In this document: positions 14,283 through 22,800 of the stretch, in pieces | How the letters are laid out: every line of letters begins with the position of its first letter | Numbering within the stretch: position 1 is the first letter of the stretch | NCBI GenBank assembly: GCA_900543035.1 | Contig: UQPV01000039.1 | Location: 1 to 26,112 of the forward strand | From: an uncultured Solobacterium sp. | GTDB taxonomy: Bacteria > Bacillota_I > Bacilli_A > Erysipelotrichales > Erysipelotrichaceae | DNA: 26,112 bases | Direction of reading: 5' to 3' | Translations under genes and position numbers: made by a program | Notes under the pieces: model-generated | Seen by the model: the letters and a program-made list of their open reading frames with translations, nothing else | What the model was told of the DNA's origin: nothing | Databases searched by the model: none

Positions 14283-15989
14283 TTATTTCGCCAGTTTTGC
14301 TTTGACAAATTCGAGGACCTCATCTGCAGTCTGCTTGTTTACCGCTTCTGCAGCGAGCTCTTCCATTTCCTTCTTGCTCAGACCATTGATGATCTTGCGC
14401 GCCTTCAGGATCTGCGTAGCTGACATGGAGAACTCATCCAGGCCCAGGCCCAGCAGGATCGGCGCTGCATATTCCTCACCGGCCATCGCACCGCACATAC
14501 CGGCCCATTTGCCTTCCTTGTGCGCGCCTTCGATGGTCATCTTGACCAGGCGCAGCACGGACGGGTTGTACGGCTGGTACAGATAAGACACATGCTCGCT
14601 CATGCGGTCAGCGGCCATTGAGTACTGGATCAGGTCGTTGGTGCCGATCGAGAAGAAGTCCGCATATTTCGCAAACTGATCGGCGAGCACGGCCGCAGCC
14701 GGGATCTCGACCATCATGCCGACTTCGATGTTATCCGCAACCTGTACGCCTTCAGCGATCAGCTTGGCCTTTTCCTCTTCATAGATCGCCTTCGCATCGC
14801 AGAATTCCTTGACCGTAGCGATCATCGGGAACATGATGCACAGCTTGCCATATACAGAAGCGCGGATCAGTGCACGCAGCTGCGTACGGAAGATATCCGT
14901 GCGATCCAGGCACAGACGGATGGCGCGATAGCCCAGGAACGGGTTCATCTCTTCCGGGAACGTGAAATACTTCAGCTTCTTGTCGCCGCCGATGTCCAGC
15001 GTACGAACGACGACCTTCTTGCCGCCCATGCCTTCCAGCACGGCCTTATATGCTTCAAACTGCTCTTCCTCTGTCGGGAAGTGATCAGAATCCATGTACA
15101 GGAACTCGGTACGGAACAGACCGACGCCTTCGCCGCCGTTCTTCAGGACGCCCTCGACATCCTTGATGCCGCCGATGTTTCCGGCCAGCTCGACCTGATG
15201 TCCGTCGGTCGTGATCGTCTTGGCATCCACGAGCACCTTCAGCGCTTCCTTTTCTGCCTTGAACGCCTCTGCCTTGGCCTCATATTCCTTGACCGCTGCT
15301 TCATCCGGGTTGATGATCACATTGCCATCGACCGCGTCGAGGATCATCAGATCGCCCTGCGCAGCCGCGTTCAGGACCTCTTCTCCGCAGCCGACGACTG
15401 CCGGGATCTCCAGAGAGTTCGCCATGATGGCGGAATGGCTCGTCTTGCCGCCGATGGCCGTCGCGAAGCCCTTGACATATTCGTTGAGCTGCGCCGTATC
15501 GGAAGGCGTCAGATCGTATGCCACGATGATGGAATCTTCATCGATCGCCGTCAGGTCCGGAATGGTCAGACCGAGCAGGTTGCACTTCAGGCGGAACGTC
15601 ACATCCTTGATGTCTGCCGCTCTTTCTCTGAAGTAATCATTATCCATGGATTCGAACATCGTCACCATCTGGGTAGCGACCGCGTCAGCCGCATACTCCG
15701 CATTGACCTTGTCCGTTTCGATCATGTTCACGATCTGGCTGGCAAACTCAGGGTCCCCTGCCATCATCAGGTGCGCATCGAATACCGCCAGTTCCTCTTC
15801 GGACAGACGTTTTGCCGCGCGCTCTTTCACCCCTTCGATATCCTTCTTCGTCTTTTCAAGCGCCGCGTTGAATTTCTCCACTTCCGCAGCCGGATCGCCT
15901 TCCTTCTTTACAATCTCCACCTTTGGTGCTTCCAGCTTATAAACTCTGGCGATGGAAATACCGGCAGATGCCGCAATACCTTTTAACAT
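14283..15989 (-). CDS. ptsI: PTS enzyme I (phosphoenolpyruvate-protein phosphotransferase)
   Basis: A 568-residue EI of normal family length. It starts the sugar PTS by transferring phosphate from PEP to HPr. The phosphorylated histidine is H185 in [11 protein letters not shown]. The C-terminal PEP-binding barrel shows [18 protein letters not shown], the [11 protein letters not shown] segment, and the active-site cysteine C499 in [13 protein letters not shown] 15989 is selected because AGGAGG sits 7 bp upstream and the protein then begins [13 protein letters not shown], typical of EI; the frame remains open upstream without homologous sequence. ptsH (HPr) is not adjacent, so the two are unlinked here. 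It has its own terminator and a weak promoter overlapped by a cre-like sequence, which would give carbon-catabolite control. Confidence 0.5.
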   Translation of the reverse strand: MLKGIAASAGISIARVYKLEAPKVEIVKKEGDPAAEVEKFNAALEKTKKDIEGVKERAAKRLSEEELAVFDAHLMMAGDPEFASQIVNMIETDKVNAEYAADAVATQMVTMFESMDNDYFRERAADIKDVTFRLKCNLLGLTIPDLTAIDEDSIIVAYDLTPSDTAQLNEYVKGFATAIGGKTSHSAIMANSLEIPAVVGCGEEVLNAAAQGDLMILDAVDGNVIINPDEAAVKEYEAKAEAFKAEKEALKVLVDAKTITTDGHQVELAGNIGGIKDVEGVLKNGGEGVGLFRTEFLYMDSDHFPTEEEQFEAYKAVLEGMGGKKVVVRTLDIGGDKKLKYFTFPEEMNPFLGYRAIRLCLDRTDIFRTQLRALIRASVYGKLCIMFPMIATVKEFCDAKAIYEEEKAKLIAEGVQVADNIEVGMMVEIPAAAVLADQFAKYADFFSIGTNDLIQYSMAADRMSEHVSYLYQPYNPSVLRLVKMTIEGAHKEGKWAGMCGAMAGEEYAAPILLGLGLDEFSMSATQILKARKIINGLSKKEMEELAAEAVNKQTADEVLEFVKAKLAK

Positions 15990-16020
15990 ACATAATCCTC
16001 CTCTTTTATTGACTTTGCCA

Positions 16021-16059
16021 TATATGTTAATCATGATGAAAGCAGTTAAATCGCTTACA
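16021..16059 (-). promoter_or_regulatory. Candidate ptsI promoter with cre-like site
   Basis: Minus-strand TGTAAGCGATTTAA (16046-16059) matches the CcpA cre consensus TGWNANCGNTNWCA at 13 of 14 positions. It overlaps a possible -35 TTAACT (16044-16049) with CATATA (16021-16026) as a weak -10 at 17 bp. Promoter assignment is tentative; read-through from 16079-16360 is also possible. Confidence 0.5.
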
Positions 16060-16078
16060 TCTATTATGATATCATTTT

Positions 16079-16360
16079 TCATTCACAGAAGCAATCAAAG
16101 AATCGTTTCAGCCCCTCTTTTTTCAGCCATTTCTGCTGTCTCTGCGTAAGCGGAGAAAGACTTCTTTTCTCCAGATACACCTTGCGGATGAAGGCCTCGG
16201 TCATGACCGGGCAGCGCGCCAGCGCCTCATCGATGCGGTCCGCCACATCGCCCAGATGCTGCTGTTCCTCCATCGTCCTGCACTTGCGCGATCTGGCCGT
16301 GACATACTGCGCGCTGAGCTCTTCGATCCTCATTTCCATCTCATCCAGTTCTCCATCCAT
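16079..16360 (-). CDS. Small helical protein of unknown function
   Basis: A 93-residue charged protein. The first half is a predicted coiled coil ([37 protein letters not shown] region), the second half is helical and basic and ends KRFFDCFCE. No domain recognised. ATG 16360 has GGAG 8 bp upstream; a GTG at 16369 in the same frame lies over that site and is less likely. It lies 64 bp after the spore germination gene and 89 bp before ptsI, all on the minus strand, with no terminator seen on either side, so it may be cotranscribed. Confidence 0.5.
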   Translation of the reverse strand: MDGELDEMEMRIEELSAQYVTARSRKCRTMEEQQHLGDVADRIDEALARCPVMTEAFIRKVYLEKRSLSPLTQRQQKWLKKEGLKRFFDCFCE

Positions 16361-16424
16361 CTTGATCACTCCCTGCTCCCCTCATACGCCGCTGATCCAA
16401 ACGCCCCTATTTCTCCGCATGTTT

Positions 16425-17819
16425 TTACTCGTTTTCATCCTTCCGTTTGTTATGCAGAGGACGGCGCAGCAGCATCTTGCCGCAGGCATGGGCATCAAAG
16501 GGGATCAGCGGATACAGATATCCTCTGGTTCCCGGTGCACGGCTGCTGATCAGCAGCAGCACGAGCAGGGCAAGGGCGATCCACAGTCCATAGGCAGGAA
16601 ACAGCGCGATCACCGCCAGCATGAGCATGCGCACCAGCTTGATCGCATACCCCAGCTCAAAGCTGGGCTGCGTGAAATTGGCCAGCGCTGCAAACGCCAT
16701 ATAGAGGATGATCTCCGCGTCGAACCAGCCAGCCTTCACCGCGAAATCGCCGAGGATGAGCGCGCCGATGATGCTGAAGGAGCTGCTCAGCGAACTGGGC
16801 GTGTTGAGACTGGCCATCTTCATGGCGTCGATGCCGATCTCCAGGATGATCAGCTGCCAGAATATGCTGATGTTTGCACCGCCATCGATCAGCGTGAACC
16901 TGAACACCTCCGGCATCAGGTCCGGATTGCTGTTGAGCCAGAACCACACCGGCGTCAGAAACTGCGCCAGCAGGAAGATCAGGATGCGGATGATCCGCAG
17001 ATATGTGCCGATCAGCGGCGGGAAGTAATAGTCCTGCGCCTCCTGGACAAAATCCATGAGCGTCACCGGCAGCAGCATGACCGAGGGAGAATTATCCGTG
17101 ATCACCACGATGCCCCCTTCCTGCACATGCGCGCTTGCCACATCCGGGCGCTCGGTATAGCGCACGAGCGGGAACGGGTTCCACCAATGCTTGTCAAACA
17201 GCACCTCAGCCAGGCTTTCCTGCGCCATCGTCAGCGAATGCACCTGCAGGACGCACAGCCGCTTTTTCAGCGCGGCGTACAGCTGTTCATCGCGGCAGCC
17301 GGCCAGCGAGCAGAGGACGACGTCATCCTTCGTCTCTCCGACCTGCACATGCTCCATCCGCAGACGGAGATCCCTGACCCGGCGGCGAATCAGCGCCGTG
17401 TTGAAGACCAGCGTCTCCACGAAGCCATCGCGGGACCCGCGCAGCACACGGTCATCCTCCGGCTCGCTCATGGAGCGCGTCGGGTATGTGCGCGCATCGA
17501 TCAGCACGAAGGTGTCATCATGCTGGCGATACACCGCCATCACGCCGCTGAGGACCTGCAGGGCAGTCTGCTCCACATCGCCGCAAAGCGTCACCTCGAC
17601 ATATGGAAACAGCTCCTGCTGCAGCTGCGGCATCGCTTCGCCCTGCGCATCGCTGTCGATCAAGAATTCCATCATCTTCTCCATGATCTCATCTTTGACG
17701 AACCCATCCACAAAATAAAAGTAATACGATCCGGATGCGGCCTGCAGCACGCGGCGCACCAGATCGAAGCTCTCTGAGAGACAGAGCCGTTCTTCCAGCG
17801 CTGTGTTCAGCTCTTTCAT
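16425..17819 (-). CDS. SpoVAF/GerA-family spore germination protein (A-subunit type)
   Basis: A 464-residue member of the GerA/SpoVAF family. The N-terminal about 270 residues form the soluble domain (CLSESFDLVRRVLQ ... YYFYFVDGFVKDEIMEKMM), and the C-terminal half has 4-5 membrane helices (IIRILIFLLAQFL, SIIGALILGDFAV, MLMLAVIALFPAYGLWIALALLVLLL). The loop DNSPSVMLLPVTLMDFVQEAQDYYFPP is a family hallmark. These inner spore membrane proteins take part in germinant sensing or DPA release, so the organism is probably spore-forming. SpoVAF normally lies with spoVA genes and GerA with gerB/gerC; neither is present here. ATG 17819 is preceded by GAGGGTG. It follows the ABC-F gene by 64 bp. Confidence 0.5.
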   Translation of the reverse strand: MKELNTALEERLCLSESFDLVRRVLQAASGSYYFYFVDGFVKDEIMEKMMEFLIDSDAQGEAMPQLQQELFPYVEVTLCGDVEQTALQVLSGVMAVYRQHDDTFVLIDARTYPTRSMSEPEDDRVLRGSRDGFVETLVFNTALIRRRVRDLRLRMEHVQVGETKDDVVLCSLAGCRDEQLYAALKKRLCVLQVHSLTMAQESLAEVLFDKHWWNPFPLVRYTERPDVASAHVQEGGIVVITDNSPSVMLLPVTLMDFVQEAQDYYFPPLIGTYLRIIRILIFLLAQFLTPVWFWLNSNPDLMPEVFRFTLIDGGANISIFWQLIILEIGIDAMKMASLNTPSSLSSSFSIIGALILGDFAVKAGWFDAEIILYMAFAALANFTQPSFELGYAIKLVRMLMLAVIALFPAYGLWIALALLVLLLISSRAPGTRGYLYPLIPFDAHACGKMLLRRPLHNKRKDENE

Positions 17820-17861
17820 GCATATCACCCTCTGCAGTATGGACAAGATCGACAAGGATAA

Positions 17862-17883
17862 GCAAAAGACGGCCGATGGCCGC
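17862..17883 (-). terminator. Weak terminator-like hairpin after the ABC-F gene
   Basis: Minus-strand GCGGCC-ATC-GGCCGT followed by CTTTTGCTT. The 6-bp stem includes one G-U pair and the T-run is short, so read-through into the spore germination gene is likely. Confidence 0.5.
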
Positions 17884-19746
17884 CTATGCGTTCTGTTCCA
17901 GCTGTTCGCTGTATTCTTCCCATTTCTGCATCAGCCGATCGATCTCGACATGCACATCGTCGATCTGCTGATCCAGCTCATTCATCTTCTTGAAATCATG
18001 ATAATATTCCGGTTCGAAGCGCAGCTCCCGCAGCGCCTCCAGCTCCGTTTCCTTTTTCTCGATCTGCTCCTCCAGCTGACGGATCGCCTTGGCATAGTTG
18101 AAATTGCGCACATACGGCTTCTTACCGCTCTCTTTGGTCTCATGCGCCTGCTCCTTTGGCGCCTGTCTGTCCTTTTCCAGATACTCTTCGTAAGTCAGCG
18201 GGTAATACGTTGCCTGGCCATCCTTGATCTCCAGGATGGCGGTGGCCAGCTTGGAGATAAAATAGCGGTCATGCGAAACGAACAGCATCGTTCCTTCGTA
18301 TTCGCCCAGCGATTCCTCCAGCGCCTCTTTGCCCAGCAGATCCAGATGGTTGGTCGGTTCATCGAGCATCAGAAAGTTCGGCTTGGACAACATGAGCTTC
18401 ACCAGGCTGAGGCGGACCTTTTCTCCCCCGGACAGGCAGTCCACGGTCTTGAACACCTCATCCTGGGTGAACAGAAAGCTGCCCAGCGCGGTGCGGATGC
18501 TCGTGCGGTCAAGGTCCGGAAAGCTGTCCCACACCTCTTCCAGCACGGTCTTGCTGGAATCAAACTGCGCCAGCTCCTGATCGAAATAGCCTACATCGAT
18601 CTGATGTCCGAGCAGAAATGTGCCGGAAAGCGCCGGCACCTGATGCATCAGCGTCTTCATCAGCGTCGATTTGCCATGCCCGTTAGGGCCGATCACGGCG
18701 ACGCGCTGTCCTTGTGTCACGCTCAGGCTGACCTCGCACAATGGATGATCATAGCCGATCTGCAGATGCTCGACCTCCAGCACGCGCCGGCCGCCCTTGC
18801 GCGCCGTGTGAAAGCGCGCATGGAACGTATGGTCATCGCTGGTCGGATCCTCGATCTTCTCCATGCGCTCCAGATACTTGATCTTGGACTGCGCGAATGC
18901 CGCCTTGTTCTTCTTATAGCGGAACTTTTCGATCAGCTCCTCCATGCGGGCGATCTCCTTCTGCTGGCGCGCATACGCGCTCTTCTGCAGCTCCAGATCC
19001 TGTTTCTTCGTATTGACATAATGCGTGTAATTGCCGGGATAGCGGCGCATGACGTCGAACTCGATCTCATAGACCACATCGGTGATGTGATCGAGGAAGG
19101 TGCGGTCATGCGAGACGACGACCACGGCCTTGCGGTAGCGGCTGATGTAGTTTTCCAGCCACTCGATCGTCGCGATATCCAAATGGTTGGTCGGCTCATC
19201 CAGAAGCAGGATGTCCGGCTGAGAGAGCAGCAGCTTCACAAAGGCGAGGCGGGTCTTCTGCCCGCCGCTGAACTCGTTCACCCTGCGCTGCAGATCGCTC
19301 TCATGGAAGCCGAAGCGCGTAAAGACGCTGCGCAGCTCGCTCTCCCAGCTGTAGCCGCCCCCGGCCTCATACTGTTCCTGCAGCGCGGCATACAGGTTCA
19401 GGTTCTTCTCGCTGGGATCGTCCGCCATGGCGATGGCCGCTTCATTGAGCCGCTGCTCCAGTGCCTTCAGATGATCGAAGGCATGCTCCAGCTCCTGCTG
19501 CACGCTCTGCCCTTCATCCATGAACGTCGTCTGTGCGAGATAGCCGATGCGCACGCCGTTCTCGATATGGATGTCGCCGCTGTCCAGGCTTTCCTCGCCT
19601 GCGATGATCTTCAACAGCGTCGTCTTGCCACAGCCGTTGCGCCCGACCACCGCGATCTTTTCATTGTTCCTGATCTCAAACTGAATGTTGCGGAAGATGA
19701 CACTGGCACCGAACGCCTTTGATCCTTTGCTGATCTGATACTTCAT
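17884..19746 (-). CDS. ABC-F family ATPase
   Basis: A 620-residue protein with two ABC ATPase domains and no membrane segments, the ABC-F layout. Domain 1: Walker A GRNGCGKTT (about residues 35-43), signature FSGGQ, Walker B LLLDEPTNHLD. Domain 2: Walker A GPNGHGKST, signature LSGGEKVR, Walker B MLDEPTNHLD. The linker between them is the basic helical P-site tRNA-interacting region (YARQQKEIARMEELIEKFRYKKNKAAF). A C-terminal coiled-coil extension (from about residue 545) is rich in Lys/Glu. ABC-F proteins act on ribosomes, resolving stalls or protecting against antibiotics; this looks like the housekeeping YdiF type, but resistance type cannot be excluded. It starts 19 bp after the amidase-like gene stop, with GGGGAGAG upstream of ATG 19746. 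Confidence 0.5.
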   Translation of the reverse strand: MKYQISKGSKAFGASVIFRNIQFEIRNNEKIAVVGRNGCGKTTLLKIIAGEESLDSGDIHIENGVRIGYLAQTTFMDEGQSVQQELEHAFDHLKALEQRLNEAAIAMADDPSEKNLNLYAALQEQYEAGGGYSWESELRSVFTRFGFHESDLQRRVNEFSGGQKTRLAFVKLLLSQPDILLLDEPTNHLDIATIEWLENYISRYRKAVVVVSHDRTFLDHITDVVYEIEFDVMRRYPGNYTHYVNTKKQDLELQKSAYARQQKEIARMEELIEKFRYKKNKAAFAQSKIKYLERMEKIEDPTSDDHTFHARFHTARKGGRRVLEVEHLQIGYDHPLCEVSLSVTQGQRVAVIGPNGHGKSTLMKTLMHQVPALSGTFLLGHQIDVGYFDQELAQFDSSKTVLEEVWDSFPDLDRTSIRTALGSFLFTQDEVFKTVDCLSGGEKVRLSLVKLMLSKPNFLMLDEPTNHLDLLGKEALEESLGEYEGTMLFVSHDRYFISKLATAILEIKDGQATYYPLTYEEYLEKDRQAPKEQAHETKESGKKPYVRNFNYAKAIRQLEEQIEKKETELEALRELRFEPEYYHDFKKMNELDQQIDDVHVEIDRLMQKWEEYSEQLEQNA

Positions 19747-19765
19747 GTGTCTCTCCCCTTTCGTC

Positions 19766-21058
19766 TCATTGCTGGCTCAGATCCAGCGCATCGGCAAAGC
19801 CTTCCACGATGCCCCGGATCATCGTCTCCTTATTTTCCTGATAGCTGCGCACATCATCGCTGTCGCTCAGGCAGGCGAAGTCAAACTCCATCCCCTGCAT
19901 GCCGTTCGCTTCGCTGTACGCTTCGTTCTGCTGGCTGCGCGTATCCATCTGTCCCGCAAACGTCGCCTTTCCTCCGGCTTCCCGGAACAGGAAATTGCTG
20001 TCATAGACGAGACGGCCGTCGTCCCCTTCGCTGCTGAACGTGGAGAACACGCCCGGCACGCTCGTCTCCGAGGTATAGGACGAAGAGCCCTCGATGCCAT
20101 ACTGCTCGCGCAGATAATACATGATGCTGTTGGTCAGATGATTCGACGACTGGATGCCGTGATAGCTTTCCAGGCCGCTTCTGCCCTCGCCGTAAGTGAA
20201 GCCGATGCTGATCACATATTTCGCGTTCGCCTCGTACCCCTTGGCCACGCGGCTGTTCTCTCCATAATACTCCACCAGCTCATCCTCGCCGCGCGTGATG
20301 ATGACATTCAGGCCATAGCCCTCCAGCAGTTCCTTCATCTGCACCGCGATGTCATAGGCCTCCTGCGATTCGCGGATGCCGTTGCCCTGCAGGCCGTAAT
20401 CCACTCCGCCCCAGATGGTCGTGTAGATGCCGAAGGGATCGATCATCACATCCGCGGTGCGGGCATCCGCCGTCGCTGAGGTCACGTTAAGGAACGCATA
20501 GTGCTGATCCAGCGATCCGCCGTAATCATCCAGGATGCTGCTGTCGGCGATCAGCTGCACCCGCTTGACCTTTCCGCCGCGGCGCACCGTATCGAACGTC
20601 TCGCTTTGCACCGATGAAGCGAACACGGCGCGTTTCAGCGTAAAGCTGTCCATGATGTAGATCTCATAAGTGCCTTCTTCCAGATCCGGCAGATAGATCT
20701 GCCGATCCGCGGCATCACCGACCGTAAAACTGTACTGTGTGCCGCTGCAGATATTGACCAGCTCCAGCGTCTTGCCGACGATCGGATCTCCCTCCCCGTC
20801 ATAAGGGTCCATATATAAAGCCAGGCTCTCTCCGTAAAACAGATAATCCTCCAGCTCGATGATTTCCTCCTGCTGTTTTTCCAGCTGTTCCCTGATCTCG
20901 TCAGGGCCCCATCCGCACGCCTGAAAATGACCGCGCACCTCCTGGGGTTCTACGACAAAATGGTAAAGAAGAAAGGAGACCAGGATCAGCAAAGCCGCCG
21001 CTGCGATGACGATGCGCCATATCCATTTGCGCTGGCGCTGTCTAGGCTCATAACGCAT
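19766..21058 (-). CDS. Membrane-anchored Amidase_3-like protein lacking zinc-binding histidines
   Basis: A 430-residue protein with a basic N-terminus and one membrane helix at about residues 16-37, with the rest outside the cell. A central beta-rich region (about 85-200) is unassigned. From about residue 203 it follows the N-acetylmuramoyl-L-alanine amidase (Amidase_3) fold: DP...GGVDYG, NGIRES (E230) ... LLEGYGLNVIITR, NSRVAKGYEANAKYVISIG, and a C-terminal GMEFDF (E391). In active enzymes the first motif is DPGHGG and the second SIHAN; here they read DPFGIY (D207) and SIGFT (G286), so both zinc-ligand histidines are missing while the two glutamates remain. It is probably a non-catalytic wall-binding or regulatory protein. 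ATG 21058 is chosen because AAGGAGG is 6 bp upstream. It leads an operon with ABC-F and the spore germination gene. Confidence 0.5.
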   Translation of the reverse strand: MRYEPRQRQRKWIWRIVIAAAALLILVSFLLYHFVVEPQEVRGHFQACGWGPDEIREQLEKQQEEIIELEDYLFYGESLALYMDPYDGEGDPIVGKTLELVNICSGTQYSFTVGDAADRQIYLPDLEEGTYEIYIMDSFTLKRAVFASSVQSETFDTVRRGGKVKRVQLIADSSILDDYGGSLDQHYAFLNVTSATADARTADVMIDPFGIYTTIWGGVDYGLQGNGIRESQEAYDIAVQMKELLEGYGLNVIITRGEDELVEYYGENSRVAKGYEANAKYVISIGFTYGEGRSGLESYHGIQSSNHLTNSIMYYLREQYGIEGSSSYTSETSVPGVFSTFSSEGDDGRLVYDSNFLFREAGGKATFAGQMDTRSQQNEAYSEANGMQGMEFDFACLSDSDDVRSYQENKETMIRGIVEGFADALDLSQQ

Positions 21059-21097
21059 GCACATCCTCCTTCTCAGAATTGCTCATAACGCATAATA

Positions 21098-21125
21098 AGT
21101 ATAACAGAAACCATAAAAAATACAA
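21098..21125 (-). promoter_or_regulatory. Promoter of the amidase-like gene operon
   Basis: Minus-strand TTGTAT (21120-21125), 16-bp spacer, extended -10 TGTTATACT (box 21098-21103), about 40 bp before the start codon. Confidence 0.5.
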
Positions 21126-21132
21126 TGCGCGC

Positions 21133-21162
21133 AAAAGAAAAGAGACAGGACCGTGCCTGTCT
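21133..21162 (-). terminator. Intrinsic terminator of asnS
   Basis: Minus-strand AGACAGG/CCTGTCT stem (21162-21156 and 21149-21143) with a 6-nt loop, then CTTTTCTTTT. It begins 8 bp after the asnS stop codon. Confidence 0.5.
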
Positions 21163-21170
21163 GTTCGATA

Positions 21171-22556
21171 TCAGAATACGAGGTTGCGCGGCGTACGCGG
21201 GAACGGCTCCACATCGCGGATGTTCTGCATGCCGCTGAGATACATGAGCATGCGGTCAAAGCCCAAGCCGAAGCCAGCGTGCTTGCATCCGCCGAAACGG
21301 CGCAGGTCCATATACCACTGCAGGCTGTCGCTCTCCATGCCCATCTCCTTCATGCGGGAGGCCAGCACGTCATAACGCTCCTCACGCTGGCTGCCGCCGA
21401 CCAGTTCGCCGACGCCCGGCACGAGCAGATCACAAGCGGCCACGGTCTTCCCGTCATCGTTGAGCCGCATATAGAACGCCTTGATGTCCTTCGGGTAATC
21501 CGTCAGGAACACCGGGCCGTTGACCACCTTCTCGCACAGATAGCGCTCATGCTCGCTCTGCAGGTCCATGCCCCACTCGATCTTATCGTTTTCAAACTTC
21601 ACATCGGCCTGCTTGAGCAGCTCGATGGCCTCGGAATACGTCATGCGCTTGAATTCGCTGTCCCGCACCTTGGTGATGCGTGCGATGCATTCCTTGTCGA
21701 TCATCTTCTCGAAGAACTTCATCTCTTCCGGCGCATTTTCCAGGCAGTAGTTGATGCAGTATTTCACCATATCCTCGATCAGGTCCATGTCATCTTCCAG
21801 ATCGGCGAAAGCGATCTCCGGTTCGATCATCCAGAACTCAGAAGCATGACGCGTCGTATTAGAGTTTTCCGCGCGGAACGTCGGTCCGAACGTATACACA
21901 TCGCGGAAAGCCAGTGCGAACGCCTCGACATGAAGCTGGCCGGACACCGTCAGGGAAGCGTGCTTGCCAAAGAAATCCTCATCGTATTTGGCATCGTCCC
22001 GCGTCGTTACGGTAAACGTCTCTCCGGCGCCCTCTGCGTCATTGCCCGTGATGATCGGCGTATGCACATAAACAAAGCCTTGATCCTGGAAGAATTCATG
22101 AATCGCCATGGACAGCACCGAACGCAGGCGGTAGATCGCATAGAACGTATTTGCCCGCGGGCGCAGATGCGGGATCTCCCGCATAAACTCAAAGCTGTGC
22201 CGCTTCTTCTGCAGCGGATAGTCATGGTCGCAGGCGCCCTCCAGCTCGATCTCCTTGACCTGGATCTCAAAAGGCTGACGGCCATCCGGCGTATAGACGA
22301 ACTTGCCGGTCACGCTCAGCGCGCTGCCGGTCGTATACTTGGCCACTTCCTCAAAGTTCTTGAGATCGACATCATAGACCAGCTGCACATTGCGGAAATA
22401 GGTCCCATCATTGAGCTCGATGAAGCCCAGCTTTCCGCTGCAGCGGTTAGTGCGGATCCACCCCTGAAGCTGCACATACTCGATAGAATCGAGCTCGACA
22501 TGTGAGCCGCTGAACACGATCTCATACAGCTCACGGACGGTCATAAACTCAAACAT
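21171..22556 (-). CDS. asnS: Asparaginyl-tRNA synthetase
   Basis: A 461-residue class IIb synthetase, the usual AsnRS length. The N-terminal OB-fold anticodon-binding domain ([30 protein letters not shown]) is followed by the catalytic domain with motif 2 ([25 protein letters not shown]) and motif 3 ([29 protein letters not shown]); the end [10 protein letters not shown] is typical of AsnRS rather than AspRS. It charges tRNA-Asn with asparagine. ATG 22556 is chosen because GGGAGG sits 7-8 bp upstream; the frame stays open upstream to 22673 but that part is the T-box leader. Expression is controlled by the T-box and its terminator. Confidence 0.5.
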   Translation of the reverse strand: MFEFMTVRELYEIVFSGSHVELDSIEYVQLQGWIRTNRCSGKLGFIELNDGTYFRNVQLVYDVDLKNFEEVAKYTTGSALSVTGKFVYTPDGRQPFEIQVKEIELEGACDHDYPLQKKRHSFEFMREIPHLRPRANTFYAIYRLRSVLSMAIHEFFQDQGFVYVHTPIITGNDAEGAGETFTVTTRDDAKYDEDFFGKHASLTVSGQLHVEAFALAFRDVYTFGPTFRAENSNTTRHASEFWMIEPEIAFADLEDDMDLIEDMVKYCINYCLENAPEEMKFFEKMIDKECIARITKVRDSEFKRMTYSEAIELLKQADVKFENDKIEWGMDLQSEHERYLCEKVVNGPVFLTDYPKDIKAFYMRLNDDGKTVAACDLLVPGVGELVGGSQREERYDVLASRMKEMGMESDSLQWYMDLRRFGGCKHAGFGLGFDRMLMYLSGMQNIRDVEPFPRTPRNLVF

Positions 22557-22578
22557 ACTGTTTCCTCCCTCATCAACG

Positions 22579-22607
22579 AAAAAAACGTCCCTGTCATCCA
22601 GGAACGT
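22579..22607 (-). terminator. T-box regulated terminator
   Basis: Minus-strand ACGTTCCTG (22607-22599), loop GATGA, CAGGGACGT (22593-22585; one G-U pair), then seven T. It ends just before the asnS ribosome binding site; the T-box sequence lies 8 bp upstream, as needed for the alternative antiterminator. Confidence 0.5.
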
Positions 22608-22800
22608 GATCTTACGCGGTGCCATCCTGATTCGCGCGATATATGCGCGCATCTCTTCATGATTAACGCTCATCCACGGAACCGTCTACTTGGTTTCTCC
22701 GGTTCAGCTCCGCAGCTGTTCCCCTCAGGAGCCGACGCTTCTGTCTTCCACCATCACAGAATCGCTTTCCGTCCGCTTTTCCTGCCGGGTTCTGCTTCAT
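22579..22800 (-). ncRNA. T-box riboswitch upstream of asnS
   Basis: The minus-strand leader contains the T-box sequence AGGATGGCACCGCG (22615-22628; consensus AGGGTGGNACCGCG), preceded by a stem III-like GCGCG/CGCGC hairpin and a GCGTTAATC segment typical of these leaders. Further upstream are stem I-like elements, including a TTCTGT/ACAGAA hairpin with GATGGTGG in its loop, AACCG/CGGTT pairing and AAGTAG. Uncharged tRNA-Asn should bind and favour the antiterminator. Candidate AAC specifier triplets lie on the 3' side of the stem I region, but which one is used is unresolved; the 5' boundary is approximate. Confidence 0.5.

Noticed and set aside
14060..14323. An 87-residue minus-strand frame across the ptsI terminator
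   Set aside because: It runs through the terminator hairpin and the end of ptsI in another frame.
16182..17777. A 531-codon plus-strand frame
   Set aside because: It is the antisense of the spore germination gene, with composition typical of a reverse-strand shadow.
17803..19722. A 639-codon plus-strand frame
   Set aside because: Antisense shadow of the ABC-F gene, whose motifs are complete on the minus strand.
21153..22505. A 450-codon plus-strand frame
   Set aside because: Antisense shadow of asnS; no ribosome binding site or recognisable domain.
22557..22673. N-terminal extension of AsnRS
   Set aside because: The in-frame codons are the T-box and its terminator; the 22556 start has the good ribosome binding site and gives the normal length.
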